From Neoarius graeffei (taxonomy: Eukaryota; Chordata; Actinopteri; Siluriformes; Ariidae): a stretch of DNA of 64,000 bases. Position numbers and translations under genes: made by a program. Numbering within the stretch: the stretch's first letter is position 1; every line of letters begins with the position of its first letter. The notes under the pieces were generated by a model, which saw nothing but the letters and a program-made list of their open reading frames with translations, searched no databases and was not told the origin of the DNA. The stretch lies in the NCBI RefSeq assembly GCF_027579695.1, contig NC_083586.1, positions 8,432,001 to 8,496,000 on the forward strand. The letters are read 5' to 3'. This document shows positions 23,317 through 35,662 of this stretch, piece after piece.

Positions 23317-24243
23317 TGTGCTACATGCACAAAGTATACTTCCATGCTACATGCAAAAATTGAAAAAATAAAGCAACATAGCTTACATGCATTTCAAGGA
23401 CCGAGTCCAGTCCTTGCTGCTGTTCCTCCTAAAGACATTCAAATTCCTCACCAGAGTCACTTCTAAATAACTCTTCTAGTACCTCTGACAAAACCCAGCT
23501 TTTTCAGGAGCATGTCATCATTATAAGATGTGAATAAATTGTGTGCTAACCAAAAACAAAAGAAATCTAGCTATTAAAGAACATCTGGTGCTACATGCTA
23601 CAAGCTGATTTGCCTGTACATGCTCACTGACAGCTCCTGTCAAAAGCATGTGCAAAAGTGAGGGGTGGAGGAGATTGCACATTGTTATAACAATGTCTGT
23701 GAATGGTCAATCTTGGCAAGTGAGATCTTGCTTGAAAGCTAAAAGTTTCTACAGTTGGTTCATGTGGGTCGAAATCAAATAAGACTGACCTATTAACATT
23801 GATACAGCAGTCCTTCATCAAATGACAAGAAAGTACCATTTTTTAATATGTGTCACTACAATTTATGGCTAATTACTAAATTTTGGAGTACTGGGATACC
23901 AAAACACTGAATGCATTTCAAAGATGAAATCTGTGACTAAATGTGGAATTTTGCAATTTTTTTTTCAATAACTCTTTTGGGCTATATTCCAATGGAAGCC
24001 TGCATGATTTCTAAAACTCGAAATTAATAGGATTTTTATCTTTGTAGGTAAGCAAGGACGTTAACATTTATAAAAGTCTGTTATTTTGGTTTAAACATTA
24101 ATAATTTTATTGTGGCAATTGTAAATGGTGTTTTACTCTTAAAAAAGGTCAAGTTGTATGCTATCCATTTGATCTCTGCACCATTGTTATTGTGGAGAGG
24201 TATGAATTGCTTGTCCAGCAGGGGGCTCACATCCCTCCCATTT
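23314..24243. other. Stretch without recognised gene
   Basis: AT-rich. The word GCTACATGC recurs near 23320, 23345 and 23590. No exon, RNA or element termini were recognised. Confidence 0.5.
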
Positions 24244-24736
24244 CCCATCGCACTGCTCATCTCATTATCTCTAGCTGCTTTATCCTGTTCTACAGGGTCG
24301 CAGGCAAGCTGGAGCCTATCCCAGCTGACTACGGGCGAAAGGCGGGGTACACCCTGGACAAGTCGCCAGGTCATCACAGGGCTGACACGTAAACACAGAC
24401 AACCATTCACACTCACACCTACAGTCAATTTAGAGTCACCAGTTAACCTAACCTGCATGTCTTTGGACTGTGGGGGAAACCCACACTGAAAACAGTGTGG
24501 GCTTTATAGATAATTGGGCTAATTTTGAGGGCACTGCTGGCCTGTTAGGGCGGGATAGTATCCATCCCACTCGGGAAGGTGCTGCCCTCATTTCCTGCAA
24601 CATAGGTCATAGTCTCAGAACAGGCCTAGTTAATTTCTGACAATCCAGAGCCAAGGCCAGGGAGCAGACGAACAGGCTAAACCGACTGTCTGCTAGCTGC
24701 ACAGAGTCGTCACTCAGGGCCCACTACATCGAGACT

Positions 24737-27710
24737 GTGTCTGTTCCCCGAGCTCAACAAAAAGGTAGAAATTTTCAGAGAGTTTGTTCCAGTAACCTAA
24801 TCAATATAAAATTAGATCAGACTGACTGTACAGCTGCTGCCAGCACCTTTGATCTAAAGGTGGGGCTATTAAATATTAGATCTCTTACATCTAAAGCGCT
24901 AATGGTTAATGAACTCATTACTGATCAGGAGTTTAATGTACTGTGTTTAACAGAAACATGGATTAAGCCAAATGAATATATAGCATTAAATGAAGCGAGT
25001 CCTCCTGGATACAGTTATATACACCAGCCTCGTCTAACTGGCAGAGGAGGAGGCGTCGCGGTTATTTATAACGATTATCTAGGTGTAACACACAAACCTG
25101 GTTATAAATTTAATACATTTGAAGTTCTTCATACTCATATAATGTATGTAGCCTCGAAAAATAAGTCTACCCAGTTAATTCCATTGCTTATTATTTACAG
25201 GCCCCCGGGGCCATTTTCTGAGTTTCTTTCTGAATTTGCAGATTTTATCTCAGATTTGGTTATTTCCTTAGACAAAGCTTTAGTTGTCGGAGATTTTAAT
25301 ATTCACTTTGATAACCCAGAAGACCCTTTAAAAACAGCGTTTGTGTCCATCTTAGATTCAGTCGGGATTAAGCAGAATGTCATAGGACCGACCCATAATG
25401 GTGGTCACACCCTTGATCTAATACTAACATTCAGATTAAACGTAGACAATATAGTCATACTTCCACAGTCTGAAGTTATCTCAGATCATTGTCTCATCTC
25501 ATTCAAAATATGTCTGAGTAATAATATATGCACCTCACCACGCTACTGTATTAAACGTACTTTCACGTCAACTACTGCACAGAGCTTTATAAATGATCTC
25601 CCAGAGATGTCAACTTTGATTGGGTCACTGTCAGCCCCTGCAGAACTCGATCAGGCAACTGAATGCTTAGAGTCAACATTCCGCCATACTTTAGATAATG
25701 TAGCTCCTCTAAAAAGGAAAATGGTCAGAGACAAAAAATTAGCACCCTGGTATAATGATGACACTCGCACTTTAAAACAGACCACTCGAAAATTGGAACG
25801 TAAATGGCGTCAAACAAAATTGGTAGTGTTCAAATTGGCGTGGAAGGAGAGCTTCCTGAAGTATAGAAAAGCTCTTAGTGCTGTGAGATCAACATATCTC
25901 TCCTCCCTAATAGAAGATAACAAAAATAATCCTAGATTCCTATTTAATACTGTAGCAAAATTAACCAGGAATAAGTCCACTATAGACAGATGCACACCTG
26001 CAGTATGTAGTAGCAACGACTTCATGAATTTTTTTAATGACAAAATTGAGAATATCCGACAAAAAATTCAAACTACTAATTTAAGGTTAGACAATGAAAG
26101 TGACCTTGTAGTTAACAATATAACTGTATCAGATCATCAGTTAGAATGTTTTACTCCCCTAAAAGAAACTGAATTACTTTCATTAATCTCTACATCAAAA
26201 GCCTCAACTTGCGTACTAGATCCCTTACCGACACATCTATTCAAACAGATAATGCCTGGAGTAATTGAATCTAAAAATAATAAATTCTTCTCTTATGATT
26301 GGCTATGTACCCAAATCCTTTAAACTAGCAGTTATCAAACCCCTGATTAAAAAACCTGACCTTGATCCCTGTCAGCTGTCCAATTATCGGCCAATATCAA
26401 ACCTCCCCTTTATCTCCAAGATCCTTGAAAAAGCTGTGGCACAGCAGTTATGCTCATATTTACATAGGAATAAGATCCATGAAATGTATCAGTCAGGATT
26501 TAGACCTCATCATAGCACAGAGACAGCACTGGTTAAAGTAGTAAACGACCTACTGTTGGCGTCTGATCAGGGCTGTGTCTCGCTACTTGTGTTGCTTGAC
26601 CTTAGTGCAGCATTTGATACCATTGATCATTCCATTCTTCTGGATAGACTAGAAAATGTTGTGGGAGTTAAGGGAATGGCCCTCTCCTGGCTCAGGTCTT
26701 ATCTAACTGATCGTTATCAGTATGTTGATATAAATGGTGATATTTCTAGACGTACCGAGGTAAAGTTTGGTGTTCCACAAGGTTCTGTCTTGGGTCCACT
26801 GCTTTTTTCTCTATATATGTTACCTCTGGGCGATATTATTCGTAAACATTGTATTAGTTTCCACTGTTATGCTGATGACACACAGTTGTATGTCTCTGCA
26901 AAACCTGATGAGAGACACCAGCTTAATAAAATTGAGGAATGTGTTAAGGACATTAGACACTGGATGCTTATAAATTTCCTTCTGCTTAACTCTGACAAGA
27001 CTGAAGTACTTGTGCTAGGACCACATACAGCTAGAAGTAAGTTTTCTGATTACACAGTAACTCTGGATGGCCTTTCTGTTTCTTCACGTGCAGCAGTAAA
27101 AGACCTCGGAGTGATTATTGACCCCAGTCTTTCATTCAAAACTCACATTGATAACATCACCCGGATAGCTTTCTTTCATCTCAGAAATATTGCAAAGATA
27201 AGAAATTTAATGTCATTGCATGATGCAGAAAAACTAGTCCATACTTTCGTTACCTCCAGGTTGGATTATTGTAATGCCTTACTGTCTGGATGTTCCAATA
27301 AGTGCATAAACAAGCTCCAGTTAGTTCAAAATGCCGCAGCAAGAGTCCTTACTAGAACTAGAAAATATGACCACATCACGCCTGTCTTATCCACACTGCA
27401 TTGGCTCCCAATCAAATTTCGTATTGATTATAAAATACTACTATTGACCTTTAAAGCACTAAATGGTCTCGCACCACAGTACCTGAGTGAACTTCTGCTC
27501 CTCTATGACCCGCCATGCCTACTTAGATCAAAAGGTGCAGGCTATCTGCTGGTACCTCGTATAGTGAAGGCTACATCAGGGGGCAGAGCCTTTTCTTACA
27601 AAGCCACACTGTTATGGAACAGCCTTCCAAGTAATGTTCGGGAATCAGACACAGTCTCAGCATTTAAGTCTAGGCTGAAAACATATCTGTTTAGTCAAGC
27701 CTTTTGTTAA
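24737..27710 (+). pseudogene. L2 endonuclease-reverse transcriptase, one frameshift
   Basis: The endonuclease domain reads KVGLLNIRSLTSKALMVNEL, then LTETWI, VVGDFNIHFDNPED and ISDHCLISF. The first frame runs to 26323. Near 26265 the frame moves, and the RT continues in another frame to 27710: [51 protein letters not shown] and the catalytic [10 protein letters not shown]. The C-terminus ends TYLFSQAFC then TAA. The damage is a small change in the run around GGAGTAATTGAATCTAAAAATAATAAA, where the intact family would read [13 protein letters not shown]-like sequence. Apart from this the domains are whole. It would act by target-primed reverse transcription in the nucleus. Confidence 0.92.
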
Positions 27711-27983
27711 TGGTGTTTATGAGGTAAAGGAGTAGATCTGGAGGGTCCTCAGACATAGAGTGTTTTGGTAAACTGGGATGTATGGATGCTGTCAGTCCCC
27801 ACTCGCTTGCTCACTCGAGTTTGTTGACGGTGCAGTGGCTGGCTGCTTTATGTCCCGGGGCTCCCTCATGCCTGTGTTACCTTCTGGCTCTCTCCTTTTA
27901 GTTATGCTGTCATAGTTAGTTGCCGGAGTCCCTGCTTGTACTCGGTGCAATATGTATACTGTTCCTACTTATTCAGGTGACAT

Positions 27984-28448
27984 TGGGCATACCTAACAAC
28001 CTGTGTTTTCTTTCTCTCCCCCCCCACTCCAAATCTGTCCCTCTGAGTTACATGGAGTCAACAGGAAATCTTTTGGTGGAGACGGTGGAGACCTCGACTG
28101 GCTATCGTAGCCTGCAGGGAATCGGCCGTCAGACATTCTGTCGCATGTCCCAGACCCGGTGAAATGTAACTGAATTTGTCTTGGCCAGGCCTAAGGGTCC
28201 CATCTGCATCTCATCATTGCTGAGGAGTGTGCTCCCATCACCCAATCAAGCATCCAGCCAGAGCAGGTCATGATATATTTTTTTTACCATATTAACCTGC
28301 CATTGTGTGTCATGCCTGATGTAAAGACTCTCGTCTCTGCGAGCCTACCACACAGATTTAATACTTGTCATTTTTAGGGCATACCTAACAACATGTTTTC
28401 TTTCTCTCTCTCTCTCTCCCCCCCCCATCTGTCCCTCTGAGTTACATG
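27984..28448 (+). repeat. ~70-bp direct repeat inside the L2 3' UTR
   Basis: GGGCATACCTAACAAC... through CTGTCCCTCTGAGTTACATG occurs at 27984-28052 and again at 28377-28448, differing mainly in the CT/C run. The spacer of about 320 bp is not repeated. Confidence 0.85.
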
Positions 28449-28987
28449 TTGATCCTGGGATTGAGATGCTGGCCTCTTCTGCCCCTCGGACCTACTTGAT
28501 CCATCCTGGTGCCCTGTGTCTGGTCGGAGTTTTATCGCCCCACTCCTGTGAAGGACGGCCCCATGAGGACAGTTGAGGGTTATACCTGTTAAAACTGTTA
28601 ATATTATAGTCAGGCTGTCTGTTGTTGCCCAAATGAGGATGGGTTCCCTTTTGAGTCTGGTTCCTCTCGAGGTTTCTTCCTCATGTCGTCTGAGGGAGTT
28701 TTTCCTTGCCACCGTCGCCACAGGCTTGCTCATTGGGGATAGATTAGGGATAAAATTAGCTCATGTTTTAAGTCATTTAAATTCTGTAAAGCTGCTTTGC
28801 GACAATGTTTATTGTTAAAAGCGCTGTTCAAATAAACTTGATTTGATACCGGAGCAAACCCACGTGGAGAACATGCAAACTCCACACAGAAAGGCCCTCG
28901 CCGGCCACGGGGCTCGAACCCGGACCTTCTTGCTGTGAGGCGACAGCGCTAACCACTACACCACTGTGCCGCCCCCATCGCACTGCT

Positions 28988-30215
28988 TTTGTTATCAAAA
29001 AGGAACCTTAGTATATATGCAGAGCCTATACCCAGGACTTATATAACCTATTTGTATTAAATTATTATTTCTATTAAAGATTATTTCTAATCTAAGAGAC
29101 TATTTCTCTTAGATTTATTTGTGAAATTAAGACTGGATATTCAGTTTGCTTTGACTCAGTTTCTGGTGCATTTATTTTCTCAACTCCTCTGTCCTCTATA
29201 TATTTCTCTGTCGGGATCTTAGCACTTAGCAGGCAAGCTGGCATTATCCTTCGGGGGGAAAAATCACACAATAAAAACCCCTCTGCCTCAATTTTATTTA
29301 CATTTGTGTTAATTCATGAAAAAAGGTTATATTTATCCGCATGCATGCACTGACACACACATGAATAAAGAGTGCCTGTCAGGGAGGTTGTCAGTTTAGC
29401 CCACGCTAATTTGAGCTGATGTGAGTTTTGTTTGCACTGAAAAGCTTCCCTGGTCAAGACATAAGCTGTATAAACAAAGAGGTGAATGCAGTCATCATAT
29501 GTGGACAATGTTCAGCACACACAAATGTGATAACAAGGACAAAATGTAATCAATCATGGATGCTAATTTTTTAGTGTTAGCATTGTTGTGTTTTATTAAT
29601 GGTTATTTTTGGATCAATTGACAATGACTTTCTAATGATGCAAATGTTATTTGCATATTTTTGATGCTAACTGTTAGTGACTGTTCGATTAGACTAATTT
29701 TAGCATGTTGTTAAATACTGAACGTTGATTGCCATTACATACTAATTACTGAATGTTGAATGCCAGTTTGGAATTCACACTCCCTCTCTCTCTCTCTCAA
29801 ACACACATACACACGGGTCTCATAAATAATTATTTGGCAGATTTCTGTAAATACACTGTTGTTAAACATGATGACACCTCGCTGACCCAAAATCACATGG
29901 CGTGACGACGAAAATATATCCGTCTCTCTCTCTCACACACACACAACATAGTGTCCATAGACACTGATGTTTCACTGGAGCAACAGTGCCTCCTAGTGGT
30001 GTGGTGTGCCAGTGAATTTATAAAAGAACACTACTTTTACACTTTTTTAATGACTGCTAATCACTTAGGAGCCCTGGAATAACCTGTCAACTTGTGTGTA
30101 CCCCGCCTCTAGGCTAGGCTCCAGCTTGCATGTGACCCTGTAGAACAGGATAAGTGGCTACAGATAATGGATGGATCGTGAATGGATGGATGGATAATCA
30201 CTGAGGTCACATATC
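28988..30215. other. AT-rich stretch with a degraded SINE tail
   Basis: No gene is recognised. At 30086-30175 a decayed plus-strand SINE 3' end is visible (TGTACCCCGCCTCTAGGCTAGGCTCCAGC..., tail GGATAAGTGGCTACAGATAATGG). Short CT and CA runs occur at 29780-29815 and 29925-29945. Confidence 0.6.
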
Positions 30216-30760
30216 CACTCACCAGCCACTTTATTAGGTACACCCATACACCTGCTGTTTTCTGCAATTATCTAATCAGCCAATCACTCCAATCCCTTGA
30301 CAGCAGCACAGTGTATAAAATCATGCAGATACAAATCAAGAGCTTCAGTTAATGTTCAAACATCAGAATGGGAAAAATTGTGATCTCTTTGACTTTAACT
30401 ATGGCATGGGTGTTAGTTTTGAGCCAGATGGAGTGATTTGAGTATTTCAGAAACTGCTGATCTCCTGGGGGTTTTCACACACAACAGTCTCTAGAGTTTA
30501 CACAGAACGATGCAAAAAAAAAAAAAAAATTGAGTGAGCAACAGTTCTGTGGGTGGAAATGCCTTGTTGATAAGAGAGATCAGAGGAAAATGGCCAGATT
30601 GGTTCAAGCTGCCAGGAAGGATATAGCAACTCGTAGCAACTCTTTACAACCACGGAGAGCAGAAAAGCATCTCAGCATGCAACAGCAGAAGACCGCACTG
30701 GGTTCCACTCCTGCAGCCAAGAACAGGAGTCTTGGACTCAAGAACAAGTTACTAGTGACT
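30216..30760 (+). mobile_element. Tc1-like transposon, 5' fragment
   Basis: Starts CACTCACCAGCCACTTTATTAGG, the well-known fish Tc1-type terminus, and continues into the transposase N-terminus (SEQQFCGWKCLVDKRDQRKMARLVQAARKD, 30527 onward). It stops near 30760 before the DDE domain, and no right terminus is present. An A-run near 30515 interrupts it. Old truncated copy. Confidence 0.8.
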
Positions 30761-31177
30761 GGTGAGATTATATTACACACACACATACTTATGTGTAGTT
30801 TGTCTGATGTTGTATAACATAACTGACTACACATTTTAGCAACAGCCTAAAATTGGGAAATATCTGGTGCTAACTTCCTGAAATTAGTAACACACAAAAA
30901 TTCTGCAGTATTTTTTTTTTTTTTTTTTACTTAAAAAGAAAACAGCCAGTGAAATGTATTCCTTCTTCTATATTTCTCTCAGCTTATCTCTATCTGCCAT
31001 AAATTAAAGAAATGTTGCCATGGAGACAGCTATCTCTGTACTACAGGATAAGGCCTATGTGGAAGTATTTCCTTTTTGAAGAACTGGGAATGATGGAAGG
31101 ATGGAAGAAATAATGTGTTTTAAAAAGATGTTATTTTTTCAAAGCCTTCAAATGTCATGGAAAAAATAAATTATATG

Positions 31178-31226
<49 letters not shown>

Positions 31227-31569
31227 TTCATTTAGGTGAAAAACTGATGAAAGAAAGAATGAAAGAAAGAAATCAAAACATAAAAATACAAGCAGACAAA
31301 AGAATGGATGCAAAAGAAATTAATGAAAGGAAAGAAGAATAATGCATGGAAAAATGACAGAAAGAAAATAAGACAGACTAAGAAGAACAAGAAAATTAGG
31401 GAATAAATTTCAAGAAAGAAAAAAGAAAGGAAAGGAAAGAGAATAAAGAAAGACGGTCTCAAAAAAAAAGAAATGGACAGAAGAGAAAAAAAGAAATGAT
31501 ATGTTTTATGCCTATCAATAAAGTAACAATAAAAAGAAAGAAAAACAGATAAGATGGGGGGGGGGTCCG
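30761..31569. other. Purine-rich stretch with (GATA)n
   Basis: Holds a (GATA)n microsatellite at 31181-31226 and then about 330 bp of GAAA/AAAG-rich DNA up to a G-run at 31556-31565. No gene is seen. It directly borders the left terminal repeat of the 30.6-kb element. Confidence 0.7.
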
Positions 31570-31605
31570 TGTACTTTTTCGTTCATTCATTATTCTATTT
31601 TGGAA
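31570..31605 (+). repeat. Left terminal inverted repeat of the 30.6-kb element
   Basis: Opens TGTACTTTTTCGTTCATTCA and ends TTCTATTTTGGAA. Its inverse is at 62111-62146. Confidence 0.85.
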
Positions 31606-33662
31606 GTCACATGAGAAATGAAAAAGGACTCGTTTATGAATTTTTACACTTGTGTATGACTTGTGAAATGGAATCCAGAGCCATGTTTTGATGTATTTTT
31701 AGTTATTGAAAATGAGTCACTGAACAGCAGAAAAAGGGAAAAAGCAATTTTGAAAAATGCCGTTCTGAATTGCGTTTTAGTTTATTTAGAACTTAGGTTT
31801 TGGGTGACCTGGAAGCCTAAGCTTGTGGGCTGGTTGGGAGCGTTATGGTTTGTTTATTCTCATCCGCATGACATGGCGTCTTTGGAGGCATATTCTGACT
31901 TAATTTGCGAAATGTTGCGAAGGCATGCTACACATGCAGATATTTCACAGCATCTCAAAGACGTTGGCGCAGGACATGGCTGTTCTGTTATGAGTGTATG
32001 AAGGTTTTGTGACGCTCACAACCTTAGTCACAAAACCAGCTAAAAAGCAGATACGTGTGTGGCCAGAGGGGTCCTCAGAGGCACTCCAGGACTGTTTTTC
32101 CACCACTGACTGGAGCATGTTCAGACAGGCAGCCACCTACAACAACACCACAGATCTCCAGGAATACACGGAGACCGTCACTGCCTACATGAGGAAGTGC
32201 ATGGACGACGTTACGGTCACCAGAACCATCTCCATTTGGGCCAATCAGAAGCCATGGCTGACAGGGGAAGTCTATAGGCTCCTGTGGGCTCGGAACGCCG
32301 CCTTCAGAGCTGGGGACGAGGTGGGCCTGAGGACAGCTAGGGCCAATCTGTCACGAGGCATCAGGGTGGCCAAGAGACAGTATTCCAGGCACATTGCTGA
32401 CCATTTCAACGACAGCAGAGACACCAGGAACCTGTGGTGGGGGATTCAGACTATCACAGACTACAAGCCCTCGCCACAGACCTGTGACAACTCCACGTCT
32501 CTGCTGAATCAGTTGAACGACTTCTTCGCTCACTTTGAGGCAGACAACAACACCACGGCAAAGAAGACCCCACCACCTCCCGGTGACCAGGTGTTGATGC
32601 TGTCCCCAGACAGTGTGAGGAGAGCTCTCAGGACAACAAATGTACGAAAAGCCCCGGGTCCTGATAACATTCCTGGTCGCATCCTGAGAGATTGTGCCGA
32701 GGAGCTCACAGATGTCTTTACAAACATCTTCAACATCTCGTTGAGCCAGGCTGTTGTCCCCACGTGCCTCAAAGCCACCACCATCATCCCGGTCAGCCCC
32801 CCAAGGATGTGTGCTAAGCCCCCTCCTCTTCACTTTGCTGACCCACAACTGCACATCAACATCCAGCTCAAATATCTTCATTAAGTTTGCGGATGACATG
32901 ACTGTGGTGGGTCTCATCAACAACGGCGATGAGACAATCTACAGGAGTGAGGTGAGCTGCTTGGCCATGTGTTGCAAGGAAAACAATCTCCGTCTGAACG
33001 TGGAGTAGACGAAGGAGATTGTTGTGGACTTCAGGAGAGAGCACACCCAGCATGCTCCACTATCTATCGACGGTGCTGCAGTGGAGAGGGTGAGCAGCAC
33101 CAAGTTTCTGGGTGTGCACATCTCTGAAGACCTGTTCTGGAACAATAACACCGCATCACTGGCCAAAAAAGCCCAACAGCATCTGTACTTCCTCCGCAAA
33201 CTGAGGAGAGCAAGAGTCCCAGCCCCCATTATGCACACATTCTACAGAGGCACCATCGAGAACATCCTGACCAGCTGCATCACCGTGTGGTACGTCGCCT
33301 GCACCGTGTCCTGCTGCAAGACTCTGCAGCGCATTGTGAGAGCAGCTGAGAAGATCATTGGTGTCTCTCTCCCTTCTCTTATGGATATCTATAACTCCCG
33401 CCTCACCCACAAAGCCATCAGGATTGCAGGTGACCCCACCCACCCATCTCACAGCCTCTTCAGCCTGCTGCCATCAGGGAGGAGACTGCGGAGTCTCCGG
33501 GCCAAAACCAGCAGGCTCAAGAACAGTTTCTTTCACCAGGCAGTCAGGAAGCTCAACTCCCTCCCTGTTCTGCCCCTCCTCCCCCCTCTGCCCCCTGCCA
33601 CAGATTCTGCTCGCACACACCCCTTCAGCATCTGACATGTCATCCTTGCAGTTCCCCCCCCC

Positions 33663-33693
<31 letters not shown>
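33663..33693. repeat. (CA)n microsatellite in LINE 3' UTR
   Basis: A CA run at the position equivalent to the TG run of the sister LINE (6811-6852). Confidence 0.9.
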
Positions 33694-33700
<7 letters not shown>

Positions 33701-33886
33701 TACATCTCATCGTTCATTAACACACTGAACTCAGGGACCGCACATCTCACTTTACCTCGCCCATTTGCACTATTCCGCACTACCTCACCTTTACAGCTGC
33801 TAGTTTGTTTATTCTGCTTATTTCATGTTTCATGTTTACCTGCTATACCTCAAGTGCCCTTGACTGTTTGGTTATTTGTACCAATT

Positions 33887-33913
<27 letters not shown>
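33887..33913. repeat. (TG)n microsatellite in LINE 3' UTR
   Basis: A TG run equivalent to the CA run at 6572-6606, followed by imperfect ~50-bp repeats of the type GTGTTTAGTCTAGTTAATAT to about 34200. Confidence 0.9.
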
Positions 33914-33918
<5 letters not shown>

Positions 33919-35662
33919 AGTGTTTAGTCTAGTTAATATCTAGAGTGTTTATATTGTCTGTTTGAGTATTTAGTCTCCTTGTTATCTAGTGTTTATACTG
34001 TTTATTTATACTGTTTATATTGTTTGAGTGTTTAGTCTAGTTCATATCTAGAGTGTTTTATACTGTTTATATTGTCTGAGTGTTTAGTCTGTCTTGTTCT
34101 TATATAGTGTTTATACTGTTTATTTATTCTGTTTATATTGTCTGAGTGTTTAGTCTGTCTAGTTCCTATCTAGAGTGTTTATACTGTTTATATTGTTTTT
34201 TTTTTCAATTATTCTATTTTTATTTATTGCACTGCCTGTTTGCACCGTGGGTCAGAGAGGACTGATATTTCATCTGTGCTGTATGTCGAGCATGTATAGC
34301 ATATTTGACAATAAACTTGACTTGACTTGACTTGATGAGAGTGGTATCTGATGCACAATTGGAAGTCGCCGTTTCGTCAGCTGTTGACGAGCTAGGATTT
34401 CTTTTGTGTTTTGACATTGCCCCTGTCAGTGCTTTAAGTGGGAAAAAATAAGTGCCGGTACTCACATTATTTGACTGTTGCCAGGTAAATTACGCGGTTG
34501 GTGACAGTAACAGCAGACCAATTAATATTTAAATAATTTTTACATTTTACAAATATTTTTACAAAATAAGTTTGTTTTTTATTGAGCTTTCACATTTCCA
34601 GATAATTTATGTTTATCTTGTTCATTTGGATATTGACCCAAGGGAGGTCATCGTGGGGAGGGGGGGGAGAACCTCAGGCTGATGCACAAGGGAACTGTGG
34701 ACACACATGAGAGAAATACAGAGATGAAAGATGTAGACAGTCCATGTCATGGAGAACATTGGAGAAGTAAGCTATGCAGTTGACAGGTAAATCAATCAGA
34801 CTACATGACATACTCCTGAGATTGTGTCTATCATAACACAACAGTAGACAGAGACTGAAATAATTTAGACCTGAATTACTTTAGACCTTAATTATTTGAT
34901 TGTGGTGTGTAACTTAGCTGGGCAAATTCACACATTTGGGTGGACCTAAAACATGCCATTATGGATGAACAAGATATCCACATACTTACACACAAACTCA
35001 AGTCCTGCACAGGACGTCCATTGTCCATTAAGCAAGGCAACAGGTCGAAAACTGGAACTGTTTGTTCGCTGTGGACACACACACAAGAGAAATGTCAGTG
35101 TTGTTATTACAGTTTACATTATATTGTACAGATGTGTCAAAGGAGGTTGTGACTGTATACAATTGTGATTATATCTAAGGCTACGTTTACACTAGATCGT
35201 ATCTGTCTCGTTTTCTTTGCGGATGCACTGTCCATTTACATTAAACCGCCTGGAAACGCCTGGAAACGGGAATCCTCCAGCGTCCACGTATTCAATCTAG
35301 ATCGTTTCAGCTCCGGTGCTGTGTAAACATTCAGAATACGCGGATACGCTTGTGCTGAGCTCTAGCTGGCATCTCATTGGACAACGTCACTGTGACATCC
35401 ACCTTCCTGATTCGCTGGCGTTGGTCATCCCACGTGGGTCATGTGACGCGACTCGCGGACTTCACTTCCTGCTATTTGTTGATGGAAATACAGCATGGAA
35501 AACAACATGGACAACGAGGCTCGCATTCTGAATCTTCAGAACCTGCTCTCTGTCCTACAGCTGGCAGTACAGTTTGCCCAGAAGTACTTGGCGAGGAGGC
35601 ATGAGATTCTGCAAGCCTTCTGCGATGTGAATACCCTGCAACTGCGGCAATGAAAGCCGTAC

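Larger units (their letters stand above)
24481..28847 (+). mobile_element. L2-type LINE, full length
   Basis: Starts at the SINE break with CCACACTGAAAACAGTGTGG, a perfect short hairpin. It ends at 28847 with GCTGCTTTGCGACAATGTTTATTG and AAATAAACTTGATTTGAT, the usual fish L2 3' end. It codes an endonuclease and a reverse transcriptase. Because it splits a dated SINE insertion and is only lightly damaged, it is fairly young. Confidence 0.93.
24258..28973 (-). mobile_element. tRNA-derived SINE split by an L2 LINE
   Basis: The SINE tail half is 24258-24480 and the head half is 28848-28973, both on the minus strand. Joined, they give the standard SINE order with the break between GGGGGAAAC and CCGGAGCA. 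The 14-bp target duplication CCCATCGCACTGCT is at 24244-24257 and 28974-28987, outside both halves, so the halves belong to one insertion. The L2 came later. Confidence 0.95.
32020..34338 (+). mobile_element. CR1/L2/Rex1-group LINE, truncated, inside transposase exon 1
   Basis: Same family as 6152-9943. It begins in the last part of the endonuclease (TKPAKKQIRVWPEGSSEAL), so it is 5'-truncated, and ends with (TTGACT)n at 34338. The middle of the RT is missing: KATTIIPV jumps straight to SPPRMC (near 32795), losing what the sister copy codes at 8130-7720. The C-terminal part reads on from 33024 (MHTFYRGTIENILTSCITVW). It carries CA and TG runs and ~50-bp repeats in its 3' UTR. It splits exon 1 of the transposase gene. 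Confidence 0.9.

Noticed and set aside
31232-31462. Phe-rich minus-strand ORF resembling a membrane protein
   Set aside because: Translation of purine-rich simple sequence on the other strand.
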